Shown: piece after piece, positions 1-7,024 of the stretch
How the letters are laid out: each line of letters opens with the position of its first letter
Numbering within the stretch: the first letter of the stretch is position 1
NCBI GenBank assembly: GCA_035279705.1
Contig: DATEHG010000057.1
Location: 1-19,837, forward strand
From: DATEHG01 sp035279705
Lineage (GTDB): Bacteria > Gemmatimonadota > Gemmatimonadetes > Gemmatimonadales > GWC2-71-9
Direction: 5' to 3'
DNA: 19,837 nt
Program-made: the position numbers and the translations under genes
Notes under the pieces: generated by a model
Databases searched by the model: none
The model's input: only the letters and a program-made list of their open reading frames with translations
Told to the model about the DNA's origin: nothing

Positions 1-981
1 GGTGACGTTCTTGCCGTAGGTCGGCTTGAGCGTGACACCCCACGCCTTTTCGAACTTGGCCTTGACCTCGGGATCGGTGGTCCAGTCCTGGAAGCCGACG
101 AGGCGATTCGGGATGGCGCCCATGTCTCCGCCACCCTGCACGTTGTTCTGGCCGCGGAGCGGATTGACGCCGGAGCCGTACTTGCCGATATGACCGGTGA
201 GCAGCGCCAGGTTGATCAGCGAGAGCACATTGTCGACGCCGTTGTGATGCTCGGTGATTCCCAGCGTCCAGCAGATGATGGCCCGGTCGGCCCGGGCATA
301 GGTGTGCGCCGCATGCCGGATCACATCGGCGGGAACACCCGTCACCTTCTCGGCGTAGCTCAGCGTGTAGGGTTCGACCGACGCCCGGTACGCCTCGAAC
401 TGGACGGTGGCGCGGCGGATGAAGGTATCGTTGGCCAGACCGGCGTGAATGATCTCGCGGGCCATGGCGTTGGACAGGGCCACGTCGGTGCCGACGTTCA
501 GTCCCAGCCACTCGTCCGCCCACTGCGCGGAACTGGTGCGGCGGGGGTCGACGGCAAACAGCTTCGCGCCGCGGTGGATCCCCTTCAGGACATGATGGAA
601 GAAGATCGGGTGATTTTCACGGGCGTTCGCGCCCCAGAGGAAGATGACGTCCGTCTCTTCCACCTCTCGGTAGGAGTTGGTTCCCCCACCGGCACCGAAA
701 ACCGTCGCCAGACCGACGACGCTAGGAGCGTGTCACGTTCGGTTGCAGCTGTCGACGTTGTGCGTCCCGAAGGCGACCCGGGCGAGCTTGCCGGCCAGAT
801 AGTTCATCTCGTTGCTGGCCTTGCTGCAGCTGAAGGTGCCGATCGCGTCGCCGCCGCGGCTGTCCCGCACGCGGCGGAACCCCTCGGCGGCCCGGGTCAG
901 CGCCTCTTCCCAGGAGGCCTGGCGCAGCACGCCGTTGTCGCGCACCAGCGGCTCGGTCAGGCGGGTGTACTTCATGGCCAT
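1..981 (-). CDS. fdhF: Formate dehydrogenase catalytic (alpha) subunit, selenocysteine-containing, 3' end outside window
   Basis: Molybdopterin (bis-MGD) oxidoreductase that oxidises formate to CO2. 327 codons are visible; the gene continues past the left edge. A TGA at 735..733 (codon 83) falls in CNRT-[TGA]-HAPSVVGL, which aligns with the selenocysteine motif of E. coli FdhH (ARV-Sec-HGPSVAGL), so it is read here as Sec. His84 follows directly. The RGQNNVQGGGDMGA motif places Arg276 193 residues after Sec, the same spacing as Sec140 to Arg333 in FdhH. Start chosen at ATG 981 because GAGGAG lies about 9 nt upstream. Oddity: the product starts at the equivalent of FdhH residue ~58, so the N-terminal [4Fe-4S] domain with its four cysteines is missing. 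The upstream in-frame codons contain no cysteine. A LysR gene lies upstream in the same orientation. A pseudogene is the alternative, but the reading frame is intact on both sides of the TGA. Confidence 0.9.
703..735 (-). promoter_or_regulatory. Bacterial-type SECIS element directly downstream of the UGA Sec codon
   Basis: Counting UGA as nt 1-3, nt 15-21 pair with nt 27-33 (CGUCGUC with GGCGACG, one U-G pair), closing a five-base loop GGUCU at nt 22-26. The apical nucleotides G23 and U24 and the run GGUCUG at nt 22-27 match the E. coli fdhF SECIS as I recall it, at the same distance from the UGA. This is the SelB-binding geometry used in bacteria. Pairing was done by eye; no folding energy was calculated. 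Confidence 0.85.
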
Positions 982-1011
982 GGGAGACTTCTCCTCGGAT
1001 GTTGCCCAGCG

Positions 1012-1049
1012 CCGGGCGGGAGCCCGCCCGGTATCCTTTAATATCGGAT
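1012..1049 (-). promoter_or_regulatory. fdhF leader: GC hairpin and adjacent LysR-like dyad
   Basis: Two symmetric elements lie between the LysR stop and the fdhF start. The first is a perfect 9-bp inverted repeat, CCGGGCGGG (1012-1020) and CCCGCCCGG (1023-1031), separated by only two bases and about 30 nt before the fdhF ATG. The second, immediately upstream, is ATCC-N9-GGAT (1033-1049), with an AT-rich centre that stands out from the GC-rich surroundings. LysR regulators commonly bind interrupted dyads of this size, so an operator is plausible. Function is inference. Confidence 0.35.
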
Positions 1050-1122
1050 GGTAAACTGGCGGCCGGGAGTCCGTTGCGCCATCGGGCTCGGCAATCGAGC
1101 CATAGGGCGCCTCAATGAAGTT

Positions 1123-2040
1123 TCAGGCGGGAAGGGGCTGATTTTCCACGGCCGTGGCGATATCGAGGGTGCCGGCCACCCGGAGCAGTTCGCGACCGGA
1201 GGGGGTGAGTGGCTCGCGATCGGGCACCACGAGGCCGACGGAGTGGGTCGGGGTCGGCTGCGACAGCGGAATGGCGCGAATGTGCTCGATCTCGTTCAGC
1301 AGATAGAGGAACGCTTGCGGGAGCACCGTCGACCATCGCCCCGAGCGGAGGTGGCCGCAGAGGGTCAGGATCGAATTGGTCTCGAGCATCGGGGCCACGG
1401 AGGCGCCCGCCTCCTGAAAGTGGCCGTCCACGATGCGCCGGTTCTGCATGTCGGGGGTGAGCAGGCAGAGATGGGTCTCGGCCGCCTCCTTCCAGGAAAT
1501 GCTTTCCTGCCCCGCCAGAGTGCCTTCGGCGGGGGTAAACAGGTAGTAGCGCTCCCGGTAGAACTCGAGGGCCCGCACCCGCTGCAGCGGCTCGTTGTCG
1601 AGGTAGGTGAGGCCGGCGTCCAGGCTGAAATCGTCCAGCCCGCGCTGGATCTCGATCGACGTCATGGAATGGACGGTGATGGCCACCTGCGGAAATTGCA
1701 GGGCAAACGGCCCAGTCACCAGCGATACGATGGGAAGCGCCACGGGAATGGCACCGATCCGGAGCCGCCCGGTGAGGCCGGCCTTCATCAGGCTCACTTC
1801 CTGGTTGAGGCTCTCGATGTCCGCCAGGATGCGGTGCGCCCAATCCAGGACCCGGGCGCCCTCCGGGGTGAATCCCTGGAAGCGCTGGCCCCGCTGCACG
1901 ACCAGCACGCCGAGTTCTTCCTCCAGCTGCTTGATGCCGGCCGAGAGCGTGGGCTGGGTGACTCCGCACCTGGCGGCCGCGCGGGCAAAGTGCTGCTCGT
2001 GCGCCAGCGCCTCGAGATACTGGAGATTCTTGAAAATCAT
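1123..2040 (-). CDS. LysR-family transcriptional regulator, probable regulator of formate dehydrogenase
   Basis: 305-aa LysR-type regulator. Residues ~1-60 form the winged helix-turn-helix (MIFKNLQYLEAL at the start, then FARAAARCGVTQPTLSAGIKQLEEELG, given here as adjoining pieces), and residues ~90-295 form the two-lobed effector-binding domain (LRIGAIPVALP onward). The length is normal for the family. The start at 2040 is supported by GGGGAGGGG ending about 6 nt upstream and by alignment to the usual LysR N-terminus. It is transcribed toward fdhF with 141 nt between them. LysR regulators are known next to formate dehydrogenase operons (for example FdsR of Cupriavidus), so control of the downstream gene is likely. 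The ligand is not deducible. Confidence 0.93.
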   Translation of the reverse strand: MIFKNLQYLEALAHEQHFARAAARCGVTQPTLSAGIKQLEEELGVLVVQRGQRFQGFTPEGARVLDWAHRILADIESLNQEVSLMKAGLTGRLRIGAIPVALPIVSLVTGPFALQFPQVAITVHSMTSIEIQRGLDDFSLDAGLTYLDNEPLQRVRALEFYRERYYLFTPAEGTLAGQESISWKEAAETHLCLLTPDMQNRRIVDGHFQEAGASVAPMLETNSILTLCGHLRSGRWSTVLPQAFLYLLNEIEHIRAIPLSQPTPTHSVGLVVPDREPLTPSGRELLRVAGTLDIATAVENQPLPA

Positions 2041-2099
2041 GGCGGCCCCTCCCCGGGTCTCCCGTAACCTTAATCGAAGAATGCGGGGGAGGCGAGGAG

Positions 2100-2188
2100 G
2101 AGCCTAAAGCCATAAGCCTAAAGCCATAAGCCATAAGCATCCTCCTGCTGCCAGCTCAGGGCTTACGGCTTAAGGCTTACGGCTGAAT
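2100..2188. repeat. Two inverted arrays of 7-bp repeats forming a long imperfect hairpin
   Basis: Left arm (2100-2134) is five heptamers of the type AAGCCAT or AAGCCTA. Right arm (2154-2188) is five heptamers of the type GCTTACG or GCTTAAG. The arms are reverse complements: 2108-2132 against 2160-2184 match at 22 of 25 positions, leaving a 27-nt loop. The tract sits between the stop of the DUF2911 gene (2193) and the LysR start (2040), where a minus-strand transcript would form the stem. It may act as a terminator or mRNA-end structure, but there is no T-tract. Confidence 0.8.
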
Positions 2189-2192
2189 TCAC

Positions 2193-3242
2193 CTACAGCT
2201 TCGCCAGGATGTCCGTCACGCGCTTCTTGTTGACCTCATCGGTGTAGAGCGAGAGCGCCTTCTGGTAGTACGACTTCCCCTTGGCCTTGTCCCCCTTGAG
2301 CAGGTACGCCTCGCCCAGGCTGTCCCAGACGTTGGCGCTGGCCGGATGGTCCTTGGTGTTCTTGGTGAGGACCGCGATGGCCTCGTCGAAATTCTTCTGC
2401 CCCAGCAGCTGGTAGCCGTAGGCGTTGACCTCGGCCTCGGTTGCCATGCCAAGCGCCCGCGTCTTGAGCTGGTCGGCCGTCGCCGCATCGCCGCGGGCGC
2501 GGACCAGCATCGATTTGAGCATCACATTGGTGAACGACGGCTGGATGTTGATCGAGCTGTCCGCCCACGCCTCGGCGATGGCCATGTCCTTGGTGTTGTT
2601 CATGGCCCAGGCCGATGCCTGGCTCCACGCCTGCGGGAAGAAGCGGTTGAGGTTGCGGAACTGCTGGCGCAGGCTGTCGAGCACCACTCGGTCCCGGTCG
2701 ACGGTGATCGGGATCGGCACCGCCAGTTTTTCCCAGCGGAGCGTCAGGGTGACGGCGCGATCCGTCGGATCATCCATGGTGTACTCGAGGCGCTCGATCA
2801 TGCCGGAGGGCACCGCCGAGGTGGTGATGCGCAGCGCGTCCTCCGAGGAGGTGTAGCTGAAGTGACCCCAGGCGTCGGCCTCCTTGCTGAAGATGACCGT
2901 CCACTTGTCGTGCCCCGGGATCATGAACAGGCCGTAGCGGCCGGCAGCGAGCGGTTTCCCCGCAACCGAGATCGCCGATGTGGTGCTGAAGACCGTGTTG
3001 ATGTTGGCCCCCGCTCTCCAGACGGTGTCGAACGGAACCAGCGCCCCCCAGATCGGCCGGTTATTGACGCCCGGCCGCCCGTAGTTGACCGCAATGTTCG
3101 TGAGTCCGATGGTCTGGGTCACCTCGCCGCGGGGGCTGGCTTCGGGAAGGACGAGGCGAAAATTCTGGGCGGCGGCTGGAGCGGCGGCGAGTGCGAGGAG
3201 CGCGGCCGCCTGGGCGACCGGAAGACGCACGAGGCGTGTCAT
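2193..3242 (-). CDS. Secreted DUF2911 protein with C-terminal TPR
   Basis: 349 aa. Residues 1-26 are a Sec signal peptide (MTRLVRLPVAQ, then an Ala/Leu-rich core ending AAAPAAAQ). Residues ~30-175 match the DUF2911 family: SPRGEVTQTIGLTNIAVNYG, then RPIWGALVPFDTVWRAGAN and LAAGRYGLFMIPG, typical of this bacterial exported family of unknown function. Residues ~270-349 contain tetratricopeptide repeats (FDEAIAVLTKNTKDHPASAN and YLLKGDKAKGKSYYQKAL). Start chosen at 3242, where the signal peptide begins and GGAG lies 11 nt upstream. Much longer readings through the upstream region are antisense to the DUF445 gene and were rejected. The likely location is the periplasm or cell surface; the role is unknown. 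Confidence 0.88.
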   Translation of the reverse strand: MTRLVRLPVAQAAALLALAAAPAAAQNFRLVLPEASPRGEVTQTIGLTNIAVNYGRPGVNNRPIWGALVPFDTVWRAGANINTVFSTTSAISVAGKPLAAGRYGLFMIPGHDKWTVIFSKEADAWGHFSYTSSEDALRITTSAVPSGMIERLEYTMDDPTDRAVTLTLRWEKLAVPIPITVDRDRVVLDSLRQQFRNLNRFFPQAWSQASAWAMNNTKDMAIAEAWADSSINIQPSFTNVMLKSMLVRARGDAATADQLKTRALGMATEAEVNAYGYQLLGQKNFDEAIAVLTKNTKDHPASANVWDSLGEAYLLKGDKAKGKSYYQKALSLYTDEVNKKRVTDILAKL

Positions 3243-3397
3243 CGGGTTCGACTCCGGAGAGTGAGGGGATGGAGGCCGTACGAGGCCATCCGCGCCGGGT
3301 TGCAAGCAGTCTCGCACGGTACGGATGCGGACGGACCTGTGCGCCCCCACCCCGCCCGCTCGTCCTGATCCTTTCGCGCTCGATGCCGGGAGCAGGG

Positions 3398-3403
3398 TAT
3401 ACT
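3398..3403 (+). promoter_or_regulatory. -10 element TATACT just upstream of the DUF445 start
   Basis: TATACT ends 10 nt before the ATG at 3414, in an otherwise GC-rich stretch. A start about 7 nt downstream would give an mRNA with a leader of roughly 4 nt. No good -35 box or Shine-Dalgarno was seen. This suggests nearly leaderless expression, by inference. Confidence 0.5.
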
Positions 3404-3413
3404 TTCCCTCCGC

Positions 3414-4712
3414 ATGGCCTCGCTCGTCCCGTCCCCCTCCCCTGCCCGCCCGCTCCCGGCGCCGCCGCCCCGCAAGGACGAAGCGGAGCGCCGGGCCGAA
3501 CTCATCGCCATGAAGCGGGTCGCCAACGGGCTGCTCGCGTCGGCGCTGCTGGTGTTCGTGGTCGCGCGGATCCTGGAGCACAGTTACCCCTGGATGGGAT
3601 TTGTCCGTGCCACGGCGGAAGCGTCTGTCGTGGGCGGACTGGCCGATTGGTTCGCGGTGACCGCGCTGTTCCGCAAGCCGCTGGGGCTCCCGATCCCGCA
3701 CACCGCGATCATTCCGACCCAGAAGGACCGGATCGGCAAGATCCTGGGCGGTTTCGTTCAGAATCATTTCCTCTCGCGCGACGTACTCACCGCCCGGCTC
3801 AAGTCGATGCGGCTGGCCGAGCGGGGGGCGGAATGGCTGAGCCATCCTGACAACGGGGCGGCCCTGGCCCGCCATGCCGCGGTCGGCCTTGCCCGGGCCG
3901 TGCAGTCGCTGCCCGAAGGAGACATCAGCGATCTCATCCGGCAGAACGCCGTCGCCCGCCTCCAGTCGGTGCAGCTTGCCCCGCTGCTGGGCCGGCTCCT
4001 CTCGGTGGTGGCCACGGACGACCGGCACCAGGTGCTGCTCGATGAGGCGCTGGCCCTGGTGGCGAGCGGTCTCGAGAAGAACCAGGAGGGGCTGCGACAG
4101 AAGATCCGCGAGGAGAGCCCGTGGTGGGTGCCGGCGCCGATGGACGCCGCGTTCCACCGCCGCCTGCTGGCGGCCATCACCCGCCTGGTCGACGAGGTCC
4201 GGGCCGATCCGCATCATCCGCTCCGCCTCAAGTTTGACACCGCGTTCCGCGGCTTCGTCGATCGCCTGGAGACCTCGCCCGAGGTCATCCGGCGGGCGGA
4301 AGCGCTGAAGGTCGATCTGCTGGAGAGCCCGGCCGTCGAGGAGTTCGCGGCCTCGCTCTGGGGCAAGGCGCGGCAGGCCGCCGCCCGCTATTCCCCCGAA
4401 GCCGACAGCGCCACGCTCGAGCCGCTGGCGCGGGGTATCAGCGCGGCCGGCGATTCGCTGCTGGCCGACCGGGAGCGGCTGGATGAGCTCGATGGGCAGA
4501 TCATCGGGTTCGTCGCCGCGCAGCTCGAGCATCACCGGCACGAGGTGGCCGAGCTGATTGCAGAAACGGTGCGGGCGTGGGATCCGAGGGTTGCCGCTGA
4601 CCGGATCGAACTCGCCGTCGGGCGGGACCTGCAATTCATCCGGCTCAACGGAACGCTGGTGGGTGGACTGGCTGGGCTGGTGATCTATACCGTCGTCTAT
4701 CTCCTGAGGTAA
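3414..4712 (+). CDS. DUF445 (YjiN-like) membrane protein
   Basis: 432 aa, DUF445 family. A Pro-rich N-terminus precedes a first membrane helix (~38-55, ANGLLASALLVFVVARIL). The family signature follows in WMGFVRATAEASVVGGLADW and FAVTALFRKPLGLPIPHTAI, then the conserved IIPTQKDRIGKILGGFV. A long alpha-helical region fills ~110-405, and a final membrane helix lies at the C-terminus (LVGGLAGLVIYTVVYLL). Family members are inner-membrane or envelope proteins with no established biochemical role. The gene is divergent from the DUF2911 gene, with 171 nt between starts. An alternative start exists at Met33 (3510), which would remove the Pro-rich tail but keep the helix; 3414 is preferred because of the adjacent TATACT. 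Confidence 0.9.
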   Translation: MASLVPSPSPARPLPAPPPRKDEAERRAELIAMKRVANGLLASALLVFVVARILEHSYPWMGFVRATAEASVVGGLADWFAVTALFRKPLGLPIPHTAIIPTQKDRIGKILGGFVQNHFLSRDVLTARLKSMRLAERGAEWLSHPDNGAALARHAAVGLARAVQSLPEGDISDLIRQNAVARLQSVQLAPLLGRLLSVVATDDRHQVLLDEALALVASGLEKNQEGLRQKIREESPWWVPAPMDAAFHRRLLAAITRLVDEVRADPHHPLRLKFDTAFRGFVDRLETSPEVIRRAEALKVDLLESPAVEEFAASLWGKARQAAARYSPEADSATLEPLARGISAAGDSLLADRERLDELDGQIIGFVAAQLEHHRHEVAELIAETVRAWDPRVAADRIELAVGRDLQFIRLNGTLVGGLAGLVIYTVVYLLR

Positions 4713-4752
4713 CTGGTCCCCGGTCCCCTGGGGCTCACGACTTGCTCCCTTG

Positions 4753-4829
4753 CCCGTTCGCCGTTCGCCTTTCGCCTTTTCTCCATTCCCCGTTCACTGC
4801 TCACTGCTCCCCGTTGCCTGCTCCCCGCG
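4753..4829. repeat. Eleven degenerate 7-bp repeats in one register
   Basis: Reading in 7-base steps from 4753 gives CCCGTTC, GCCGTTC, GCCTTTC, GCCTTTT, CTCCATT, CCCCGTT, CACTGCT, CACTGCT, CCCCGTT, GCCTGCT and CCCCGCG. Eleven units keep phase without an indel. It lies between the DUF445 stop and the PQQ-propeller start. The sequence is pyrimidine-rich and unrelated to the AAGCCAT-type arrays, but has the same 7-bp unit length. Confidence 0.75.
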
Positions 4830-4903
4830 AAACCACCCCACCGCCACCCCCGTAGCACCCCCTAGGTCCCTCCCATTCCTGACAGTTGAATTCCCGAGGT
4901 GGC

Positions 4904-6751
4904 ATGACGTCGGTTGGATCTCTCCGACTGCTCTGCGTCGGCCTGCTGACCCTGGTCGCCCTCGCCGAGAGTGTCCAGGCGCAGGAGCAGTCTCCTGCGG
5001 CGATGTTCCGCGGCGGACCGACGCATGCAGGCGTGTACTCCACCAAAGCAGGACGGACCCTGGCGGGTCTCGAATGGCGCTTTGCCACCGGTGGATCGGT
5101 GATCTCGTCGCCCGCCATTGCGCACGGAGTGGTGTACGTCGGCAGCGGTGACGGGTGGCTGTACGCCCTCCGCCAGGCGGACGGAAACAAGCTCTGGGCC
5201 TACCAGGCTGATGCGGCGATCGCCTCTTCGCCGGCAGTCGCAGAGGGCAGCGTGTACTTCACCAGCCGCTCGGGAAGGATCTATGCGGTTGACGCGAAGA
5301 GCGGCCAGCTGCGCTGGTTCCGGGCGACGGAGGCACCGCTTCCGCTGCCGTGGGGTCACGAAAGTGGAGACCACTTCATCTCCTCTCCGGTGCTCGCGGG
5401 CAAGCTGGTCATCGTCGGCGCGGGGGACGGGGGCGTCTACGCCGTGGCCACGGCGACCGGACGGGTCATCTGGCGGGGCCGCACCGGCGGGCGGGTACGG
5501 TCGTCACCGGCCGTCTGGAAGGACCGGGTCTTCGTCGGCTCGGCCGACGGGGTGCTCTACTGCTTCGACCTGGCCAGCGGTCAATCCATCTGGCAGTTCC
5601 GCACTGAGGGCGCGGCTCTCAGCTCGGCCGAGTTCGGATTCGATCGCCGGACCATCCAGAGCTCGCCGGCGGTCAGCGACGGCACCGTGTTCGTGGGCGC
5701 ACGGGACGGCTTCCTCTATGCCGTGAGCGCGGACTCGGGACACCAGCTCTGGCGCTTCGATCACCAGCAGTCATGGGTCATCACCTCTCCCGCCGTCCAG
5801 GACAGCACGGTCTACGCCGCGAGCTCGGACGCCGGCTTCGTGCAGGCGCTGGATGCCCGCAGTGGCCGGGAGCGCTGGCACAACGCGACCGGCTACCCGG
5901 TCTGGTCTTCCCCCGCGGTGACCGGATCGGCGCTTCTCGTCGGAGATCGCACCGGCCGCCTGATGGCGCTGTCGCCGGGAGACGGCGCTCCACTCTGGCA
6001 TTTTCAGACTGGAGGAACGGTCTACTCCTCTCCCGCCGTGAGCGGTACCATGGCCGTCTTCGGCAGCACCGATGGTTCGGTCTATGCCCTGCGCCTCGGC
6101 GACAGCATTCCCGTCCGCCGAGCGGTGTTCTTCGATTCCACCTACCTCAAGTCGGCGAGTTTCGACGCCAGGGCCGTGGCACGCTACCTGACCGACGCCG
6201 GGTACCAGCTGCTCGATGCCGGAGCGCTGGCCCGCTGGCTCACCGAGCGCATCGCCGACCAGGCGCCGAGCACGCTGGTCTTTGCCATCGACTACCTGCC
6301 CGAAACCGTGGCGCAGGCGCCGTTGGATCAGTCGCTGCTCCGCCGCTATCTCGACGGCGGCGGCAAGGTGGTCTGGCCGGGGTCGCCGCCGCTGCTCTGG
6401 CCGATCAATCCCGCCACCGGATCGCGCGGCGGCTATGACACCATGCAGTGGGATGCGCCCTGCCGCCTGCTCGGCGTTGCGCACCAGGCGGCCTCGTTCG
6501 ATCTCCGCGGTGCCCGGGCTACCGCCCTCGGCGCTCACTGGGGTCTCAACGGATACTGGCGCGACAGCTGGGGAGTGCCCTGGAAATCGGTGACCGCCGT
6601 GCTGGCCAAAGATGAGTGGGGCCTGGCCACGAGCTGGATCCGCCAGTATGGTGGCGCGCCCGGCACTGGATTCATCAGGGTACCGGGGAATGACCCGGCC
6701 AGCATCTACCTGGTGGCGGAAATCCGGCCGAGCGAGCCGTTAGTTCGCTGA
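4904..6751 (+). CDS. Exported eight-repeat PQQ-type beta-propeller with an unidentified C-terminal domain
   Basis: 615 aa. Residues 1-26 are a signal peptide ending SVQA. Eight tandem copies of a ~40-45 aa repeat with the pattern SSPAV..G.VYVGS.DG.LYAL...G..LW fill ~50-400, as expected for an eight-bladed propeller of the PQQ-repeat/BamB-like superfamily. No PQQ-enzyme catalytic residues were recognised, so this is probably a binding scaffold rather than a dehydrogenase. Residues ~405-615 (from RRAVFFDSTYLKSASFD) form a separate alpha/beta domain with FAIDYLPE and LLRRYLDGGGKVVWPGSPP, resembling ThuA- or glutaminase-like folds; this is a weak inference. Start is ATG 4904 with GAGG about 5 nt upstream; a TTG six codons earlier is less likely. 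The role may be surface or periplasmic binding. Confidence 0.85.
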   Translation: MTSVGSLRLLCVGLLTLVALAESVQAQEQSPAAMFRGGPTHAGVYSTKAGRTLAGLEWRFATGGSVISSPAIAHGVVYVGSGDGWLYALRQADGNKLWAYQADAAIASSPAVAEGSVYFTSRSGRIYAVDAKSGQLRWFRATEAPLPLPWGHESGDHFISSPVLAGKLVIVGAGDGGVYAVATATGRVIWRGRTGGRVRSSPAVWKDRVFVGSADGVLYCFDLASGQSIWQFRTEGAALSSAEFGFDRRTIQSSPAVSDGTVFVGARDGFLYAVSADSGHQLWRFDHQQSWVITSPAVQDSTVYAASSDAGFVQALDARSGRERWHNATGYPVWSSPAVTGSALLVGDRTGRLMALSPGDGAPLWHFQTGGTVYSSPAVSGTMAVFGSTDGSVYALRLGDSIPVRRAVFFDSTYLKSASFDARAVARYLTDAGYQLLDAGALARWLTERIADQAPSTLVFAIDYLPETVAQAPLDQSLLRRYLDGGGKVVWPGSPPLLWPINPATGSRGGYDTMQWDAPCRLLGVAHQAASFDLRGARATALGAHWGLNGYWRDSWGVPWKSVTAVLAKDEWGLATSWIRQYGGAPGTGFIRVPGNDPASIYLVAEIRPSEPLVR

Positions 6752-6822
6752 TGACGTGGGCGACAAGAGTGTGCAGGGAGGCAACTTGGCCCACTGCGAT
6801 CTGGATCACACCGGAATCGGGG

Positions 6823-6851
6823 TTGCGGTGACCGGCAGGATTCCATAGACT
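6823..6851 (+). promoter_or_regulatory. Sigma70-type promoter for the helical-protein gene at 7025
   Basis: TTGCGG (6823-6828), a 17-nt spacer and TAGACT (6846-6851) form a good housekeeping promoter. A start near 6858 would give a leader of about 165 nt that contains the two hairpins described separately. Confidence 0.5.
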
Positions 6852-6902
6852 GGCGGACACACACGAGGGCCGTGCGAACCGGGCGGCCCTGCCTTGTCGG
6901 GA

Positions 6903-6966
6903 AGACCAGTGGGTCTCTCAAGATGAAGGCGCGCCTCGGATGCCCACCGGCATCCGGACGCGCCTT
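6903..6966 (+). promoter_or_regulatory. Two-hairpin structured 5' leader
   Basis: Hairpin 1 is AGACC (6903-6907), loop AGTG, GGTCT (6912-6916). Hairpin 2 is larger: an outer stem AAGGCGCG (6926-6933) with CGCGCCTT (6959-6966), and an inner stem GGATGCC (6938-6944) with GGCATCC (6949-6955) closing a CACC loop. The internal loop is 4 nt on one side and 3 on the other. Both lie inside the leader predicted from the 6823-6851 promoter, ending 58 nt before the start codon. Only a short T run follows, so hairpin 2 is a weak terminator candidate and more probably a stability or regulatory element. Confidence 0.5.
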
Positions 6967-7024
6967 TGCGCGTTGATACCGGACGCCGCGGCATTCGCGG
7001 CCCAGGCGAACGAGGAGGCAGCTC

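Noticed and set aside
733..735. TGA as a pseudogene-making nonsense mutation
   Set aside because: Its position, flanking residues and SECIS-like hairpin all match the known selenocysteine site, and the downstream frame shows no further damage.
190..1041. 283-aa plus-strand open frame opposite the formate dehydrogenase gene
   Set aside because: It is antisense to a clearly recognisable molybdopterin enzyme, has no family-like motifs, and is the kind of long antisense frame expected at this GC content.
1060..1120. Sigma54 promoter (GG-N10-GC) upstream of fdhF
   Set aside because: E. coli fdhF uses sigma54, so I looked; the best candidate (TGGCTCGATTGC on the minus strand) has too short a spacing.
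1048..2067. 339-aa plus-strand open frame opposite the LysR gene
   Set aside because: The minus strand encodes a complete LysR regulator with a good ribosome-binding site; the plus frame is Arg/His/Gly-rich antisense translation without domains.
2100..2188. CRISPR array
   Set aside because: The unit is 7 bp with no spacers, and the two arms are inverted.
2193..4634. 813-aa minus-strand open frame covering DUF2911 and the opposite strand of DUF445
   Set aside because: Only the last 349 residues, from the signal peptide at 3242, are real DUF2911 protein; the rest is antisense to the DUF445 gene.
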